A program made the translations under genes and the position numbers. A stretch of DNA of 64,000 bases from assembly GCA_963556255.1 (NCBI GenBank), contig OY744606.1:191001-255000 (forward strand). Reading direction: 5' to 3'. Shown piece after piece: positions 21,290 to 34,589 of the stretch (positions are counted from its first letter, which is position 1; every line of letters begins with the position of its first letter). The notes below the pieces were generated by a model. That model saw only the letters and a program-made list of their open reading frames with translations, searched no databases and was not told the DNA's origin. The DNA is from Allolobophora icterica (lineage: Eukaryota; Annelida; Clitellata; Crassiclitellata; Lumbricidae).

Positions 21290-21420
21290 TGTGTGTTCAT
21301 GTGTTATGTGTGTTCCTATGTTTATGTGTGTTCCTATGTTTATGTGTGTTCCTGTGTTTGTACGTGTTCCTGTATTTGTTCGTATGTTCGTGTGTTTTGC
21401 ATGTGTTTTGTTACGTGTGA
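21290..21420. repeat. TGTGTTCCTATGTTTA tandem units
   Basis: Three to six imperfect 18-bp units of the form GTGTGTTCCTATGTTTAT. Confidence 0.75.
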
Positions 21421-21538
21421 CTTTGGATGAGTTCCTGTGGCTCTGTTTATTTTCCTTACAACTTCTTCATGTCTCCTATTTTCTAATTTCACGTGTATTC
21501 CTAACTGTCCTTGCGCTCGCACTGTAACCGTCTATGTT

Positions 21539-21707
21539 TCTGTCTGTGCTCACTGCCTGTATGTCTGTCTGTGATCACTGCCTGTATGTCTGTCTGTGAT
21601 CACTGCCTGTATGTCTGTCTGTGATCACTGCCTGTATGTCTGTCTGTGATCACTGCCTGTATGTCTGTCTGTGATCACTGCCTGTATGTCTGCCTGTATG
21701 TCGCCAT
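21539..21707 (+). repeat. 25-bp minisatellite
   Basis: Six to seven near-identical units containing TGTCTGTCTGTGATCACTGC and then CTGTA. Confidence 0.92.
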
Positions 21708-21819
21708 GTATGCGCAGATGTCACTGTTCGTGTACAGTGTGTATTTGCCCCCAAAGGTAATGAAACCGAGAGTGACGTACGATGAATGATTGACAGGCTG
21801 TTGTCCGTTCGTCCACGTG

Positions 21820-21900
21820 TTAATATATATATATGTGCATATATATATATATGCATATATACATATATACATATATATATGTGTATATATATATGTCGTA
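21820..21900. repeat. (TA)n/(ATATGC) tract
   Basis: Imperfect TATATATGTGCATATATA sequence with local self-complementarity. Confidence 0.8.
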
Positions 21901-22438
21901 TGTATAGATGAGATGTTGTGGTCTACATACAAATTGCTTGAGTATGGAGTCCTTTCACAGTCGGCCGTTGACCGTGTCCGCAATTGTTGGTAGCTTGGCT
22001 GGCTACTTCGATTGTAGTCGTCTGTTATCTTTGGGCCAGTGACCGGGTTGGCTTCGTTCAGTGCACCAAAGTCTAGTTTACCCCGCTGATCAGAAGAGGA
22101 CCAAAGCGTCGTCTAGGCAGGAATGGAGCCGAGTGGAATGGTTGGTATGAAAGGAGGCATAAGGGAAATAAGAAGGCGTTACTTTCGAACGGGCTGAACC
22201 CCACCCCACTCCACCCCACCCCGAGGAAAGAGAGCAATGGAGACGTCGTTTGGCCCAGTTTCGTCGAATGGTGACATTGCAGAGGATTCTGGGTCCGTCG
22301 TCGGTTGCCCCCAATCTTAGGTTGCCCCTGTGAGGAGAGATGAGTTGAATTAACCGTCGTAGGAAAGTGGTATGGACATTGGTACATTGGAAGATGAATG
22401 AGAGTGGAAATATTTGAACGAAGTGGTGTGTGATGTTG
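21901..22438. other. Non-coding, nothing recognised
   Basis: Contains CCACCCCACTCCACC-like C-rich sequence near 22200. No gene is visible. Confidence 0.35.

Positions 22439-22521
<83 letters not shown>
22439..22521. repeat. (ACAG)n-(GA)n compound microsatellite
   Basis: About 13 ACAG units pass directly into GA units. Confidence 0.95.
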
Positions 22522-22530
<9 letters not shown>

Positions 22531-22654
22531 CCAATGGAAGTGGTAATAGTTGTATCCGGCGTTTAACGCCATCTCGGGGCTTTCGTACGCGTTGACGTTG
22601 AGGTTGTCTTAAGGTGGAAAGTGGTAATTCGAAATGTAGAGAAAGAACAGAAAC

Positions 22655-22785
22655 ATTGGAACAAGTGGTATGTCAAATGTTAGCATAGAGATCAAGAGGG
22701 AACTGGAAGCATTGAAGGAAGTGTCAAATGTTAGCATATAGGGAGGGGGAACTGGAAGCATTGGAACAAGTGGCATATGTCACAG
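22655..22785 (+). repeat. Two-copy ~58-bp tandem duplication
   Basis: TGTCAAATGTTAGCATA followed by GGGAACTGGAAGCATTG occurs twice in close succession. Small differences include AGATCAAG against GGGAGG. Confidence 0.75.
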
Positions 22786-23612
22786 AGCAACTGACAGAGA
22801 CTGAGTAACATTTTGTGGAAGTGCTGTGGAAAACGCTAGCAACTGGCAATCGAGTTGTAATATGTTAATTAATCCAGTAATAATAAATTAATCATTCCGT
22901 CAGTTAATAAATCAGGCGCTGAATAGATTGGTTAATCAACTGATCCAGTGATTGCCAACCAGGGATAATGACAACGAGACTTCCGACCATTTGGTCAATT
23001 GAAGAGCCAGCCACCCCTCCCTTCCTCCCTCTTCTACCCACGTGGAACCTCCGCCCCATCCCTCCCCCCCACCCAATCAGATAAAGCCGAGATCCTTCAG
23101 TGTGCCACATGGAGAGAGGTTCTGATCAAATTCCTAGCATTGTAGTAAAGAGGCAAGCAGGCAGAAATTAAGGCATATCAAATGACAATGCTTGTATGTC
23201 AGAAGTTAATGATCCCAATGAATTACCTGTCTAATTTATTATGAAATTACAGTCCCTCTGAGTTATGGAGCCCTGTATTATGAGTGCATGTGTATATGAG
23301 CCTTTATGTAGCCCCTTTTGGCAATCGCTTCTGTCTTATTGTTCATTCATTATGTATTTGAAATATGAGTATTTGTATTTACACGATTGATATAATGCAT
23401 GTGGAATTGTCATGTAACAGAACATTTATGTAGCACTCTCCAAAGCGCTGTTTGCGTGGTAACAGAAAAGTAACAGTAGCAATGGGCTGAAGTAATGTAT
23501 GCAGAGGAAGATTGTTCCAAGAGGAACATTGTGTATTTACAATACATAAGGACGAAAGGCGTTTGTATGTACATTGATTAACACAGTAAGTGTATTGTAA
23601 TTGTGTGTCTGT
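22786..23612. other. Non-coding; dispersed repeat E at the end
   Basis: Inverted AT-rich TTAATTAATC/GATTAACC motifs lie at 22865-22940. 23415-23560 (AACATTTATGTAGCACTCTC then GATTGTTCCAAGAGG) resembles 26560-26800 and 57010-57200. Confidence 0.45.
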
Positions 23613-23620
23613 TTCATTAC

Positions 23621-23829
23621 CAGGGCTGTAGTGGTAAAATTTGAGGTGAGTATACGCTACCGGTTAGTTTTCCGAAACAAATTAGAGGCGAGTATACGCT
23701 ACACTATTTTTTTGAGTATACGCTACAGTATTTTAATATAAATAAACATAAATTTTTGTGAGGTGAGTATACGGTCTCTAGAGGTGAGTATACGCTGTAT
23801 ACCCGCGTATACCCTCGACTACAGCCCTG
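23621..23829 (+). mobile_element. hAT-type MITE, 209 bp
   Basis: The ends are CAGGGCTGTAGT and its reverse complement ACTACAGCCCTG. The flanking 8-bp duplication is TTCATTAC at 23613-23620 and 23830-23837. Inside, GAGTATACGCT recurs about five times. There is no coding capacity. Confidence 0.88.
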
Positions 23830-23837
23830 TTCATTAC

Positions 23838-24359
23838 TGTACATTACAGAGATCATAGTTCAAAATCAGAACATAGGCCTAGTCACTCTGGAAGTATTTG
23901 CACTGACGTGAATCGTAGTGGACCCTTGTTGCCAGGTCATTCGTTCGGATCATTAACTTCTGACATACAAACTTAATCTTTCTCTTAACCGAAAGCAGCG
24001 TCTCCCTCGAGACGTCGCCGGAAAAAATCCAGAGTAATTTTTGGGCGTTTACATTGCTTGAAGGCCAAGTGTAGTGATTTTTTTTGCATCAAGGATTTGG
24101 TGGTTTTCTAGCGGGTTCAGGTCTCTGGTGCGTTGCGCTGAGTTACGTCATCAGAATACGTGTTTACGCGCTATCCTGAGAATATGATAAAAATGGCCTT
24201 CAGAAGGCAGGCGGGGTAAGCAAGAAGCCAGGGCTAGAAAAGTTAATGTGCGGACATATTCGGGCCGTAAAACCTTTCCCGACGTGACATCTGATAAACA
24301 AGTTACATGTGTTGTGTATTGTTGAGAAATTACGGACTTTGTTAAAAAATTAGTCGTGC
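23838..24359. other. Non-coding, nothing recognised
   Basis: No repeat or exon is recognised. CpG content rises toward the right. Confidence 0.35.
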
Positions 24360-24500
24360 CGTGGCGTCGGCAGCGCGTTCGGCGGGCCAGCCTGCGCCCA
24401 ATAGCAGTGTGATTGGTGAACCGCGTCGTCGCACTCAAACCCCCCGCCCTAGTTAGGGATGGGGGAGCCCTTTCGTTCGTACCCCGTCTACCCGATCGAT
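24360..24500. promoter_or_regulatory. Possible CpG/CCAAT promoter-like block
   Basis: CpG-dense DNA contains CCCAATAG (24398) and ATTGGTG (24412), CCAAT-type boxes on opposite strands about 15 bp apart. No TATA box or first exon can be tied to it, so this is composition-based and weak. Confidence 0.25.
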
Positions 24501-25779
24501 GAATGGGTGAATAGATCTGCCGGAGTTGTTACCTGCTTATATCGGTTCATTGTGCCAGTCGGCCTATGGCTCGAGCCAGAAACGGGAAAGAGAGAGGTCG
24601 TTCATTTGTACAGTCTAGCAGTTGGATTGAATTTCTAAGACACCAAAGACGCACAAACGAAACGATCTCTAGTGGTAAGCGATCTGTTCACGTTTTCTCT
24701 GATAACTGTAGACGACCGACGGCAGTTGTCTTTCTTTGCACGTCTTTTACTTGTTCTCTTAGAAACTTGTCTGTTATCGTGACATATGTGTCACTTATTC
24801 TGTCACGTGTAGAGGAACAAAATCTCGTCGGTTCAGTCGCCATGGGACTCAGATTGTAAACTGTAAGCAAGATTGAACGACTCCAGCCGAGGTTTGGACT
24901 CTGGATTCATATAATGTTATCTGTTAATAGAATTCATGTTTGAAAGTTAAATATCTTTGCAGCTGGGTGGATGTGGTTTACAATAATAAGTATGAAGGAG
25001 GAGATAATGACTGTTTTATTACTTTCCTCTTTGGGTAGCTCTATCAAGAGCTATTGTCCTTAGGTTGGAAGATCTCTTTACCAAAGAAGCAGAAAGTCAT
25101 CAGTCTAAGGGTTAATCCACTCCTTGACTAACTGTCCATATCACGTGATACACTGACCCATCCCAAACAGGACCTAAATAAATGACTTATATAGCGCCCC
25201 CATATTAATGCACAAGGGATCGATTGATGGTAACTTCCAGGGAAATTGGATTCGAAACTCTTAATCCATCAGAGAAGTGCAATAGGTCGGGGAATTGAAA
25301 AGTCAGACGATGCTGGATTATAATCTATTGTGCCATTTTAACATTGATGCACAATGCAGTAATAGGTGATTGCTTCAAGTGAAAATTACAAATTGTAATC
25401 TACTGGAGACATGTGGTTAAAATTCAGGCTTCTCGAACGCATTGCAACCTAACTTCATACATGTATGGCCAATCTTTAACGTATAGTAATATAACCGAGC
25501 ATTTCAATCGAGCGAATTGTAAGTAGCTGTCGAAGGTGATTGTCTCGTCAGCCTAAATGACGTTTAGAGTTTGTTAGAAATGACAGGTTACTCGTCGGAT
25601 ACAAAGGTGTTGCTAAACAAACCGATATCGCTCGGTCGCTCAAAGGAGTCTTTGTCATGTTGACTGTGTGCCGGTTGAGTCGCTAATTCAATATTATTTG
25701 CATGCGTGTGTGCGTGAATATGTTGAACATTTGCCGGATCGGACAGACCACCGGCTCAAGTGCTGTGTTCAGTCTTTGT
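24501..25779. other. Non-coding; one repeat tail
   Basis: GACTTATATAGCGCCCCC at 25182 followed by GGGATCGATTGATGGTAAC belongs to the 'tatagcgcc' repeat group also seen at 41004. The 97-codon ORF at 24566 is not convincing. Confidence 0.4.
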
Positions 25780-25865
25780 CATTGCTCTTGTCAACACAGT
25801 AGCCGACTGGTTGGAGCGCTGGCTCTGCGGGGGGTGCACAGGTTCGAACCGTCTCACCTTAAATA
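25780..25865 (+). repeat. tRNA-like SINE head
   Basis: AGCCGACTGGTTGGAGCGCT resembles the 5' half of a tRNA and GGTTCGAACC is a good B box. The acceptor stem does not pair and the following sequence is SINE-like, so it is not a tRNA gene. Confidence 0.55.
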
Positions 25866-26559
25866 GGTATTGTGAATGGAAGTGTTACATGGCTTTTTGT
25901 TAGGTACAAAGGAGCTGTGTGAAGTGTCTTTATAACATACGAGCATTTAAACGATTAACAAAATATAACCGAAAATGTATTGAAGTAAATGTAGGTTTCT
26001 GGAGCAAGCTGTTAACCCACAGTTGCGTCTTGCCACAGAGTGATGCTTTTACCTGACTGAATGATGGCATGGCAAGTTTTCTATGGGCCACTGAATGGTT
26101 TCCATGGAACTAGTAACAAGAACTCCTAGACTGGTGAAGAGATAGAGCGCTGCCCTCATGAATGAAGCAAGAATGCAGACACAAACATTTGTAAGTATGT
26201 ATGTAAGTATGAAGGTACTTAGTATAGCGCCTTTAATTGTGTAGCTCACAAAAGCCCTGCACACAATCATGGCTATCTGACTGATCTAAAGAAGGGCTTC
26301 GTTTTAAGACAGACTTTGGAGAATGTTTGCTTAAATAACACGGAATCTTATAAAAAGCAATGTGAAGGTAAGAAGAATTTCAGGTGTACTAAATTGTTTT
26401 CGGTATGGGTGTTACTGTTGCGTGAGGCACTCTATCTCTACACCAGTCTGTGAAGTGTTGTTAATGTTTGCATGGACACCATCCAGAGGCCCAAAACGGC
26501 AAACCAGCAATTGCTGCTTTTATATATACATATGACAACGGAGTCTTAATAAACATTGG
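25866..26559. other. Non-coding
   Basis: A reversed 'agcgcctttaattg' repeat tail lies near 26220. No gene is visible. Confidence 0.35.
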
Positions 26560-26805
26560 ATGACTAGCAGTTATTGGGCCACAGCTTTGTAGCAATCCAG
26601 TAACGCGTTTGACTAACATAAGTGAAAACTTGTAAAGTGCAACGTCAAGAAAAAACTCGTCAGCAGCAGCGCACCCAACCAAGCAGGAGAACCCATGACC
26701 AAACAGAAGAGACTCGAAGCACTTGCAGAACAAAGAAGGTGACAGATTGTTTAGCTCACAGTTTCTGATTTTATACGGAAAACTGTTCCAGGATACAGGA
26801 TGAAG
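26560..26805 (+). repeat. Dispersed repeat family E, copy
   Basis: GAAGCACTTGCAGAACAAAG and GGAAAACTGTTCCAGGATAC match, with divergence, 57085-57170 (GAAGCACTTGCAGAATATAA, CCTATTCCAGAAAG). The class is unknown. Confidence 0.5.
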
Positions 26806-27716
26806 AGTAACATTGATGTGTTTGCAATTTGCATGTATGCTATTCTGCGGGAGTAGTTCGGTTTTGATGTTAATGACTAGTTAACAGATGGTTATCGCTA
26901 TTACCCAAAACATGCTCGGCTTTTGGTTGCAGTTCATTTATGGTCGATATCGAAACTGCTGTTTATTTCATGTTGAGAATCGAAACCACAGTCGAAAGTG
27001 AATATATTCTAGCCTTTAACTGAAACTACAATCCCGTGATGTGCATCATTTAGATCGTAATAGTAGTAGTAATGATAATTATCAGTATTATTAATATGTG
27101 TTATCTCTGATCACAGTTTTAGTTATCATCCCTGCATGAGTCTCCGTTGGTTGCTTTCTATGCGAGTGCACAGTGGCAGTTGCTTCCAGCCATTCAAGTG
27201 AACTTATTGTTTGTAAGGAACTCCAACGTTGTTCAGTGAGCAGTGATTTTGAATGCTACTTGTTAAAAATAATTCAGGTTCTTGCTTGTCTTTATCTGGT
27301 GGTTTTCACTGGAGTACTGGAACTGTTTCTCTAAGAGAGCAAGCTCTAACAACTAACTCGCTGGATTCAAACAACTCAGAAGATTCGAACCGGGGTATTG
27401 GCGTTTATTCATTGGTCACTCAATCATGGGAATCGTTTCTGAGTTTTGGCGCAGTTGTTCGTTTCACAGCTTTTGTGGCCAGCTAGTTTTTAACTACCTG
27501 ACGTAATGACGGTGTCTGACTGGCTGGCATTTTAACTGCCTGGTGTGGATGTTCTGACGACTTCCATCTGATGTACGAGCTGTGACTGGGACTTGCAAAG
27601 TGCCTTCTACAGTGGCGCTGCATAAATGTTTGATGATGATTGTGATGAAGACATGGAAGATAATGTGACATTATGTTGTATTGTATACGCACTGCTACAT
27701 TTTGCTAATGATGGCA
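26806..27716. other. Non-coding, nothing recognised
   Basis: Only short ORFs and AGTAGTAATGATAATTATC-type AT-rich DNA near 27060. Confidence 0.35.
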
Positions 27717-27724
27717 CTGCAGGC

Positions 27725-28661
27725 CATAGTTCGAGAATTCGCATTTTACGAATTTTAAGAATTTTTAAAATTCACGAATTTTAACGAATTTTAAAACTGC
27801 AGGTTTAAAATTCGTAAAAATTCGTAAAATTAAAAAATAATTGAATTCTTTGTCATGGCAACGAATTTTATTATTTGTTACTTTTGAACTTTTTAAGCAA
27901 GTAAATTATGTCAAAGTCATATATAGGCAGTCAATCAGTCGTAAAAGATAGCTGACTAGCAACACAATAGTAGGCCTACTGATATTCAGTTATTGTTCTA
28001 CTTGGAGTCTTGAACTTGGATTTCTATCATAGTTGGGTGTGTGACTGAGTGTCAGTCAGCAGAACGAAAAACCACCAGTGCCCCATGCAGCTCCAGTGTC
28101 ACCTGTCAGCCACTAACAAAGCTTGCAATCAAACATGGTTAAAAAGGGTTGGCAAAGTTCACCGAGCTGTGTCTTCTACGTTATCGTCCTCTGATTCTGA
28201 GTCAGGAGCAGTCCACTTCTCCCACTCGACTCTGGTTTCTGTATTTTCGCCATGCAATTGCTCCCAAATTCCAGCAGAACAACCAACAAATTCCTTGTTA
28301 CAAAAAACACTGTATTTTTGGATTACCTTTCCTTCTCCTCCAAAATAACTACATACTTCCACTCTGGTCCATGTGCTTTTGTCTTAAAAAATTAGATTTT
28401 AACTAAATTAACTCGTTGCGTAATAAACTTTTATACTGAATTTTACATTAAATTCTAAGCAGAAGCTTAACACAACCAACCATGACGTCATCACATTTGT
28501 TGTTGATGCTTACGCTGTTTTTGCAAAACCCACTGTCAATGTAAAAAGGCCTAACAATGGCCCAACGAATTTTTACGAATTTTTACGAATTTTAAAATAG
28601 ACCAAAAATTCGCGAATTTTTACGAATTTTAAAACCGAAAGTCACGAATTCTCGAACTATG
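27725..28661 (+). mobile_element. AATTCG-end DNA transposon, copy 2, with TSD
   Basis: 937 bp. The terminal inverted repeat is CATAGTTCGAGAATTCG, with CGAATTCTCGAACTATG at the right. An exact 8-bp duplication CTGCAGGC lies at 27717-27724 and 28662-28669. Both ends carry arrays of ACGAATTTT/AAAATTCG motifs. An 8-bp duplication suggests the hAT group, although the ends are not the usual CAGNG form. The body matches 9938-10885 in reverse. Confidence 0.9.
28159..28362 (-). pseudogene. Short ORF conserved between the two AATTCG-end copies
   Basis: 67 codons from ATG to the frame end, reading YFGGEGKVIQKYS, CNKEFVGC, WEQLHG and then the acidic SESEDDNVEDTA. The counterpart in copy 1 is frameshifted. 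It is too short for a transposase and is probably its C-terminal leftover. The plus-strand ORF at 28049 overlaps it and is also partly conserved, so the coding strand is unproven. Confidence 0.4.
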
Positions 28662-28739
28662 CTGCAGGCTATGAGGGAGGGAGGGGCTATGGGGGGAGGG
28701 GCTATTTTATAAGGTCTATTAAAGACACTCAGTGTCTAA

Positions 28740-29155
28740 TAGGGGTCCACCGGTAAGACATTTTCCGCCGGAAACCGAATCCGAATATTTGGATGTATTT
28801 TTGCCGGAACCGGTAACGAACCGGTAACGAACCGGGTACCATTTGTTCCATATTCGAAGCTTCACATTTTCATGTAATAAGAAATTATCGACAAAAATTT
28901 TTGTACTTGTAATAAGTGACTAATACAAATTGAATTGTAGTCATTTCTGTGAAGTTTTCTGTGTAATTGTTTTAATGTTTAACATTTATAATTTTATATA
29001 CGTAAGTTTATTGAATAAGTTTTTACAGAAAACATTTTTTTAAAGAAATCTTTTTTGCAACTATTTGCGTCTACAATATTTGCCGAGGCGAATACTTCCG
29101 GAAACGGGATTTCCGGCCGAACCGAGTATCCGAGCCGGTTTCCGGTGGACCCCTA
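28740..29155 (+). mobile_element. hAT-type MITE, 416 bp
   Basis: The ends are TAGGGGTCCACCGG and CCGGTGGACCCCTA. The 8-bp duplication GTGTCTAA is exact at 28732-28739 and 29156-29163. The subterminal GGAAACCG and CCGGTAACGAACCGG motifs are themselves repeated. It is non-coding. Confidence 0.9.
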
Positions 29156-29547
29156 GTGTCTAATCCACTCGTGCATAAATGTCTAATGCATACGTGATAT
29201 ATGATGGGAGCTACATCGTTTGCTTTGCTATGTGTATTTGAAGGCTTGAAAATTCTAGTCTTCTAATCACTTTGTACTGTGTTCAAATCATATCACATCT
29301 TGGAACATTTTATTCTGTAAACTTTTTAATTTAAGACGTTTGTAATGTAATACGTTGGATGCAAACAGAGGCAACTTATAAATATATATATAATGTATAC
29401 ATAAAGGCATGAACATTTTCAATTGTTGACCATGTTGACAAAAATTAGCAACTTAGAGTACCCAGTTCCAGTGTCTGTGTATGTATATATATATAGCCTG
29501 TATATGACGTTGTTGAGAGGTCAAGAAGTGTATGCTCACTCACTCTG

Positions 29548-29553
<6 letters not shown>

Positions 29554-29609
<56 letters not shown>

Positions 29610-29611
29610 TG
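29554..29611. repeat. (TG)n microsatellite
   Basis: About 27 TG units. Confidence 0.95.
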
Positions 29612-29677
29612 TGTGTGTCTCTATATATATATATATATACACATATATTGCCTTCATTTATATTCATACTCTGTCTT

Positions 29678-29685
<8 letters not shown>

Positions 29686-29758
<73 letters not shown>
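29686..29758. repeat. (TA)n microsatellite
   Basis: About 36 TA units. Confidence 0.95.
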
Positions 29759-29761
<3 letters not shown>

Positions 29762-29769
29762 GAGGGTTA

Positions 29770-30225
29770 CGTGATCTTATGGGGTGTAGCCGTTGTACTT
29801 TCCTTCCCGGGAGCTATGGACACTCGGTATCGGCCGCCAAGACAGTCGGTCTATTATATACACAGAGGTTGTGTCCAGTTCATGAGCTAGGGTTTAAGTG
29901 CATGAACCCCGCCTGTAAGGGGGATTGGAGTGGCTCCCTTTTGAAGGAGTACCCAGCGCCGCCAGGGAGAAATGGTGGGAAGGGAGAGGGACGTTGAATT
30001 AGAAGAACCGGTTTTGGTAGGGACTCGGCCTTGGGTCTGTCGATGGGTGGGTAGTGATCTGCGTGCGTGGCTCTGCCCAGAACCCAAGGTCACGGAGCCA
30101 TGGCCGGCCGGTGGTTGGGGTAGTGGCCAACAGATCTCACTCCTCTCCATTTCGAATAAACCTCGTGAAATTGGCCCATGAACGACGTAAACAAACCAGT
30201 ATTATGGGTGCCCTCCACCCGGTTT
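29770..30225. other. GC-rich block, possibly a solo LTR
   Basis: Sharply bounded GC-rich DNA between AT-rich flanks. TCTATTATATACACAG at 29850 looks like a TATA region and CGAATAAACC at 30155 like a polyadenylation signal. No matching second LTR or polyprotein is in the window, so this is weak. Confidence 0.25.
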
Positions 30226-30815
30226 ATATATATGTATATATATAAACTTTGTCTATGCTGATTACATTATATAAATATATGTATACAGTGATATATAAAT
30301 TGGCCAAAATTAGCATCAGTGTGTGCAAGTATACATAGCTATATGTTTACAGGATATAAGGCAACGAGTGAATATGAAGGCTGCGATCTGAGCTGATTGT
30401 GTGCTTCTATCTATGCGTAATTACTCTTTCCAAAATGAATATGTATAATCTGGCTTGCTATTATCAGCCTTGTGTATGTAAGTGGTGTATGGTTATAAGT
30501 TGGTGTGTGGGGAGAGGGAGAGCGAGTCTGAGTCTGTGTGCGCGTCCGTCTAAGTCTTTCTGTTGGGCGTTGGTTGTATGTTCGTGTGGCTGAAAGGCTT
30601 GATGAATTGTGGGCTGTGGTTGTGCTAATAGAGACTCTTCAGCCTGCTCTCTGTCGACATATTATGTGTTCAATCAGAAATCAGCGAGACTTCGAGACGA
30701 TACTTAACTTATTATTATTGTTATTATTATTAAGTGGCTGGATAATAAAGTGACTGGAATGAGTTATCAGTCATTTTCGATGTCTGTTTGGCCTGTGCGT
30801 TAAATTGCACACTTG
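30226..30815. other. Non-coding, nothing recognised
   Basis: AT-rich with TATATATG patches and a short (TTA)n at 30708-30730. Confidence 0.35.
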
Positions 30816-30912
30816 CATAGCACGGTGGTAATAGCACAATGGTCATAGCACAGTGGTCATAGCACAGTGGTCATAGCACAGTGGTCATAGCACAATGGTC
30901 ATAGCACAATGG
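30816..30912 (+). repeat. 14-bp minisatellite CATAGCACAGTGGT
   Basis: About seven units with single-base variants (CGG/CAA/CAG in the middle). Confidence 0.92.
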
Positions 30913-31470
30913 CTGATACTTAACTCCATATGTTGCTCTCAGATCTGTCGCTGCCAAAACTGAAGGACGTGATTTATTCGTGTCCTCTCTTCAGATTTGG
31001 TTCAACTTTAATGACCCCTTGCAATCCGCCCCCCCCCCCAGGTAATTCAGGGCGACCCTAACAACCCACCAGCCTCTGCATCATATCTGAACTCACTGCT
31101 AACTCCATGTAGCCTTCATAGACAGTTGCGTTCTTCAGATACTGGCTTATTGCTATACCACCGAAGTTCAGGACAATTGTAGGACCACGTACATTTAGCT
31201 GCTCTGCTCATCGTCCTACTTCGAATCGTCTACCAGAGAATACCAAAAGTGCCAACTCATCATTTATATCCCTACTGTAGACTGACTTCATGAATCTTCT
31301 GGCCTTTGCACCACTCCATCTCAGATATCCCAAGAGAACGTACCTCATCATCCGCACCCCCTGCACATGTAACTAAATAAATAGATAAATAGGTAGTTTT
31401 CACCTGTGTTTGAATCTCTGCAGGAAACCAGTTCATGATAGCACAAATCTGTGCACCATAAACGTACATC
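30913..31470. other. Non-coding, nothing recognised
   Basis: C-run at about 31029-31040. No gene is visible. Confidence 0.35.
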
Positions 31471-32047
31471 TATCCATGCATACATACATACGATAGACAT
31501 ACGTCTATCCATGCATACATACATACGATAGACATACGTCTATCCATGCATACATACATACGATAGACATACGTCTATCCATGCATACATACATACGATA
31601 GACATACGTCTATCCATGCATACATACATACGATAGACATACGTCTATCCATGCATACATACATACGATAGACATACGTCTATCCATGCATACATACATA
31701 CGATAGACATACGTCTATCCATGCATACATACATACGATAGACATACGTCTATCCATTCATACATACATACGATAGACATACGTCTATCCATGCATACAT
31801 ACATACGATAGACATACGTCTATCCATGCATACATACATACGATAGACATACGTCTATCCATGCATACATACATACGATAGACATACGTCTATCCATGCA
31901 TACATACATACGATAGACATACGTCTATCCATGCATACATACATACGATAGACATACGTCTATCCATACATACATACATACGATAGACATACGTCTATCC
32001 ATACATACATACATACGATAGACATACGTCTATCCATGCATACATAC
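31471..32047 (+). repeat. 35-bp minisatellite, about 16 units, highly uniform
   Basis: The unit contains CATGCATACATACATACGAT and AGACATACGTCTATC. Nearly all units are identical. I noted TCCATTCATAC in one unit and TCCATACATAC in two near the right end. The unit length is not a multiple of three and there is no ORF. Confidence 0.95.
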
Positions 32048-33684
<1,637 letters not shown>

Positions 33685-33774
33685 AGTTGGTGCAGGGGAG
33701 GAAATAAGGAGGAGGAAACCCAGAGAAAAGATGTGTGTGACTGTGTCTGTACTTATGTAACGTTTGTTTGTTAC

Positions 33775-33775
33775 C

Positions 33776-33849
<74 letters not shown>
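33775..33849. repeat. (ATC)n microsatellite
   Basis: About 24 ATC units give Ser or Met homopolymer ORFs that are not genes. Confidence 0.97.
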
Positions 33850-34085
33850 GCATCGTGGTCCATCATCGGTTGGTGATGACAGTCATTGGTGGTGATGGGT
33901 CTAAGTGACTCTTGTCATTTCTTGACATCTGAGGCAAAACGCTTAACTTGAATCTCGCTCTGTCTGTCTTCAATGACGACGTTTGGCCGATCGATCATAG
34001 TCTTCGATTTCTGTTTGCATCACTTTACATAAAAATATCACCAGTTTCTACACGCACTTGCATGCACGCACGCGCGCACCAACAG

Positions 34086-34106
34086 ACGCGAACACACACA
34101 CGCACG

Positions 34107-34167
<61 letters not shown>
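34086..34167. repeat. (CA)n microsatellite
   Basis: CACG-interrupted, then about 28 pure CA units. Confidence 0.95.
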
Positions 34168-34168
<1 letters not shown>

Positions 34169-34297
34169 AACGGACACACACACAGAGCTGCAGACGTGCT
34201 GTGACAGACACGCACAGTTTAGACCAGTTAGATCTTGTGATGTTTGCTCGTTGTTGGAGAGGTCCTTATAAGACTCTGTGTTAAGTATCTACTGGGG

Positions 34298-34535
34298 AGG
34301 TTCACAGTAGTCCAGTGGTTAGCGTGTTGGACTGTCAACAGTTCAAATCCCTGCCAGGTCAGACATCTGGTTTCGAGATATCGGCTCCATCTGCGCCCCC
34401 TAGCGGCACCATCTTGGCTCTAATGAGTACACTGACCATACACTGTTGGTTGGACGATCAGATGGTGAGCAGAGGAATGGTTACACACCCTCATATGCCA
34501 AGGCTAAGAAATATGAAGTCGCTAACACTTCTGTG
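34298..34535 (+). repeat. SINE family A, full length
   Basis: Head CCAGTGGTTAGCGTGTTGG with box B AGTTCAAATCC, the GCGCCCCCTAGCGGCAC block, GAGTACACTGACCATACACT, and the 3' CATATGCCAAGGCTAAG then TGAAGTCGCTAACA. Confidence 0.78.
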
Positions 34536-34589
34536 GATGTCTCTGAAGGGACTGTCCTTTTACGTCTTCTAAGTATATACACAGCTATA

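Noticed and set aside
24566..24859. 97-codon ORF as a gene
   Set aside because: No family similarity, splice support or unusual composition.
31471..32047. CRISPR-like array of 35-bp repeats
   Set aside because: Units are head to tail without spacers, and the genome is animal.
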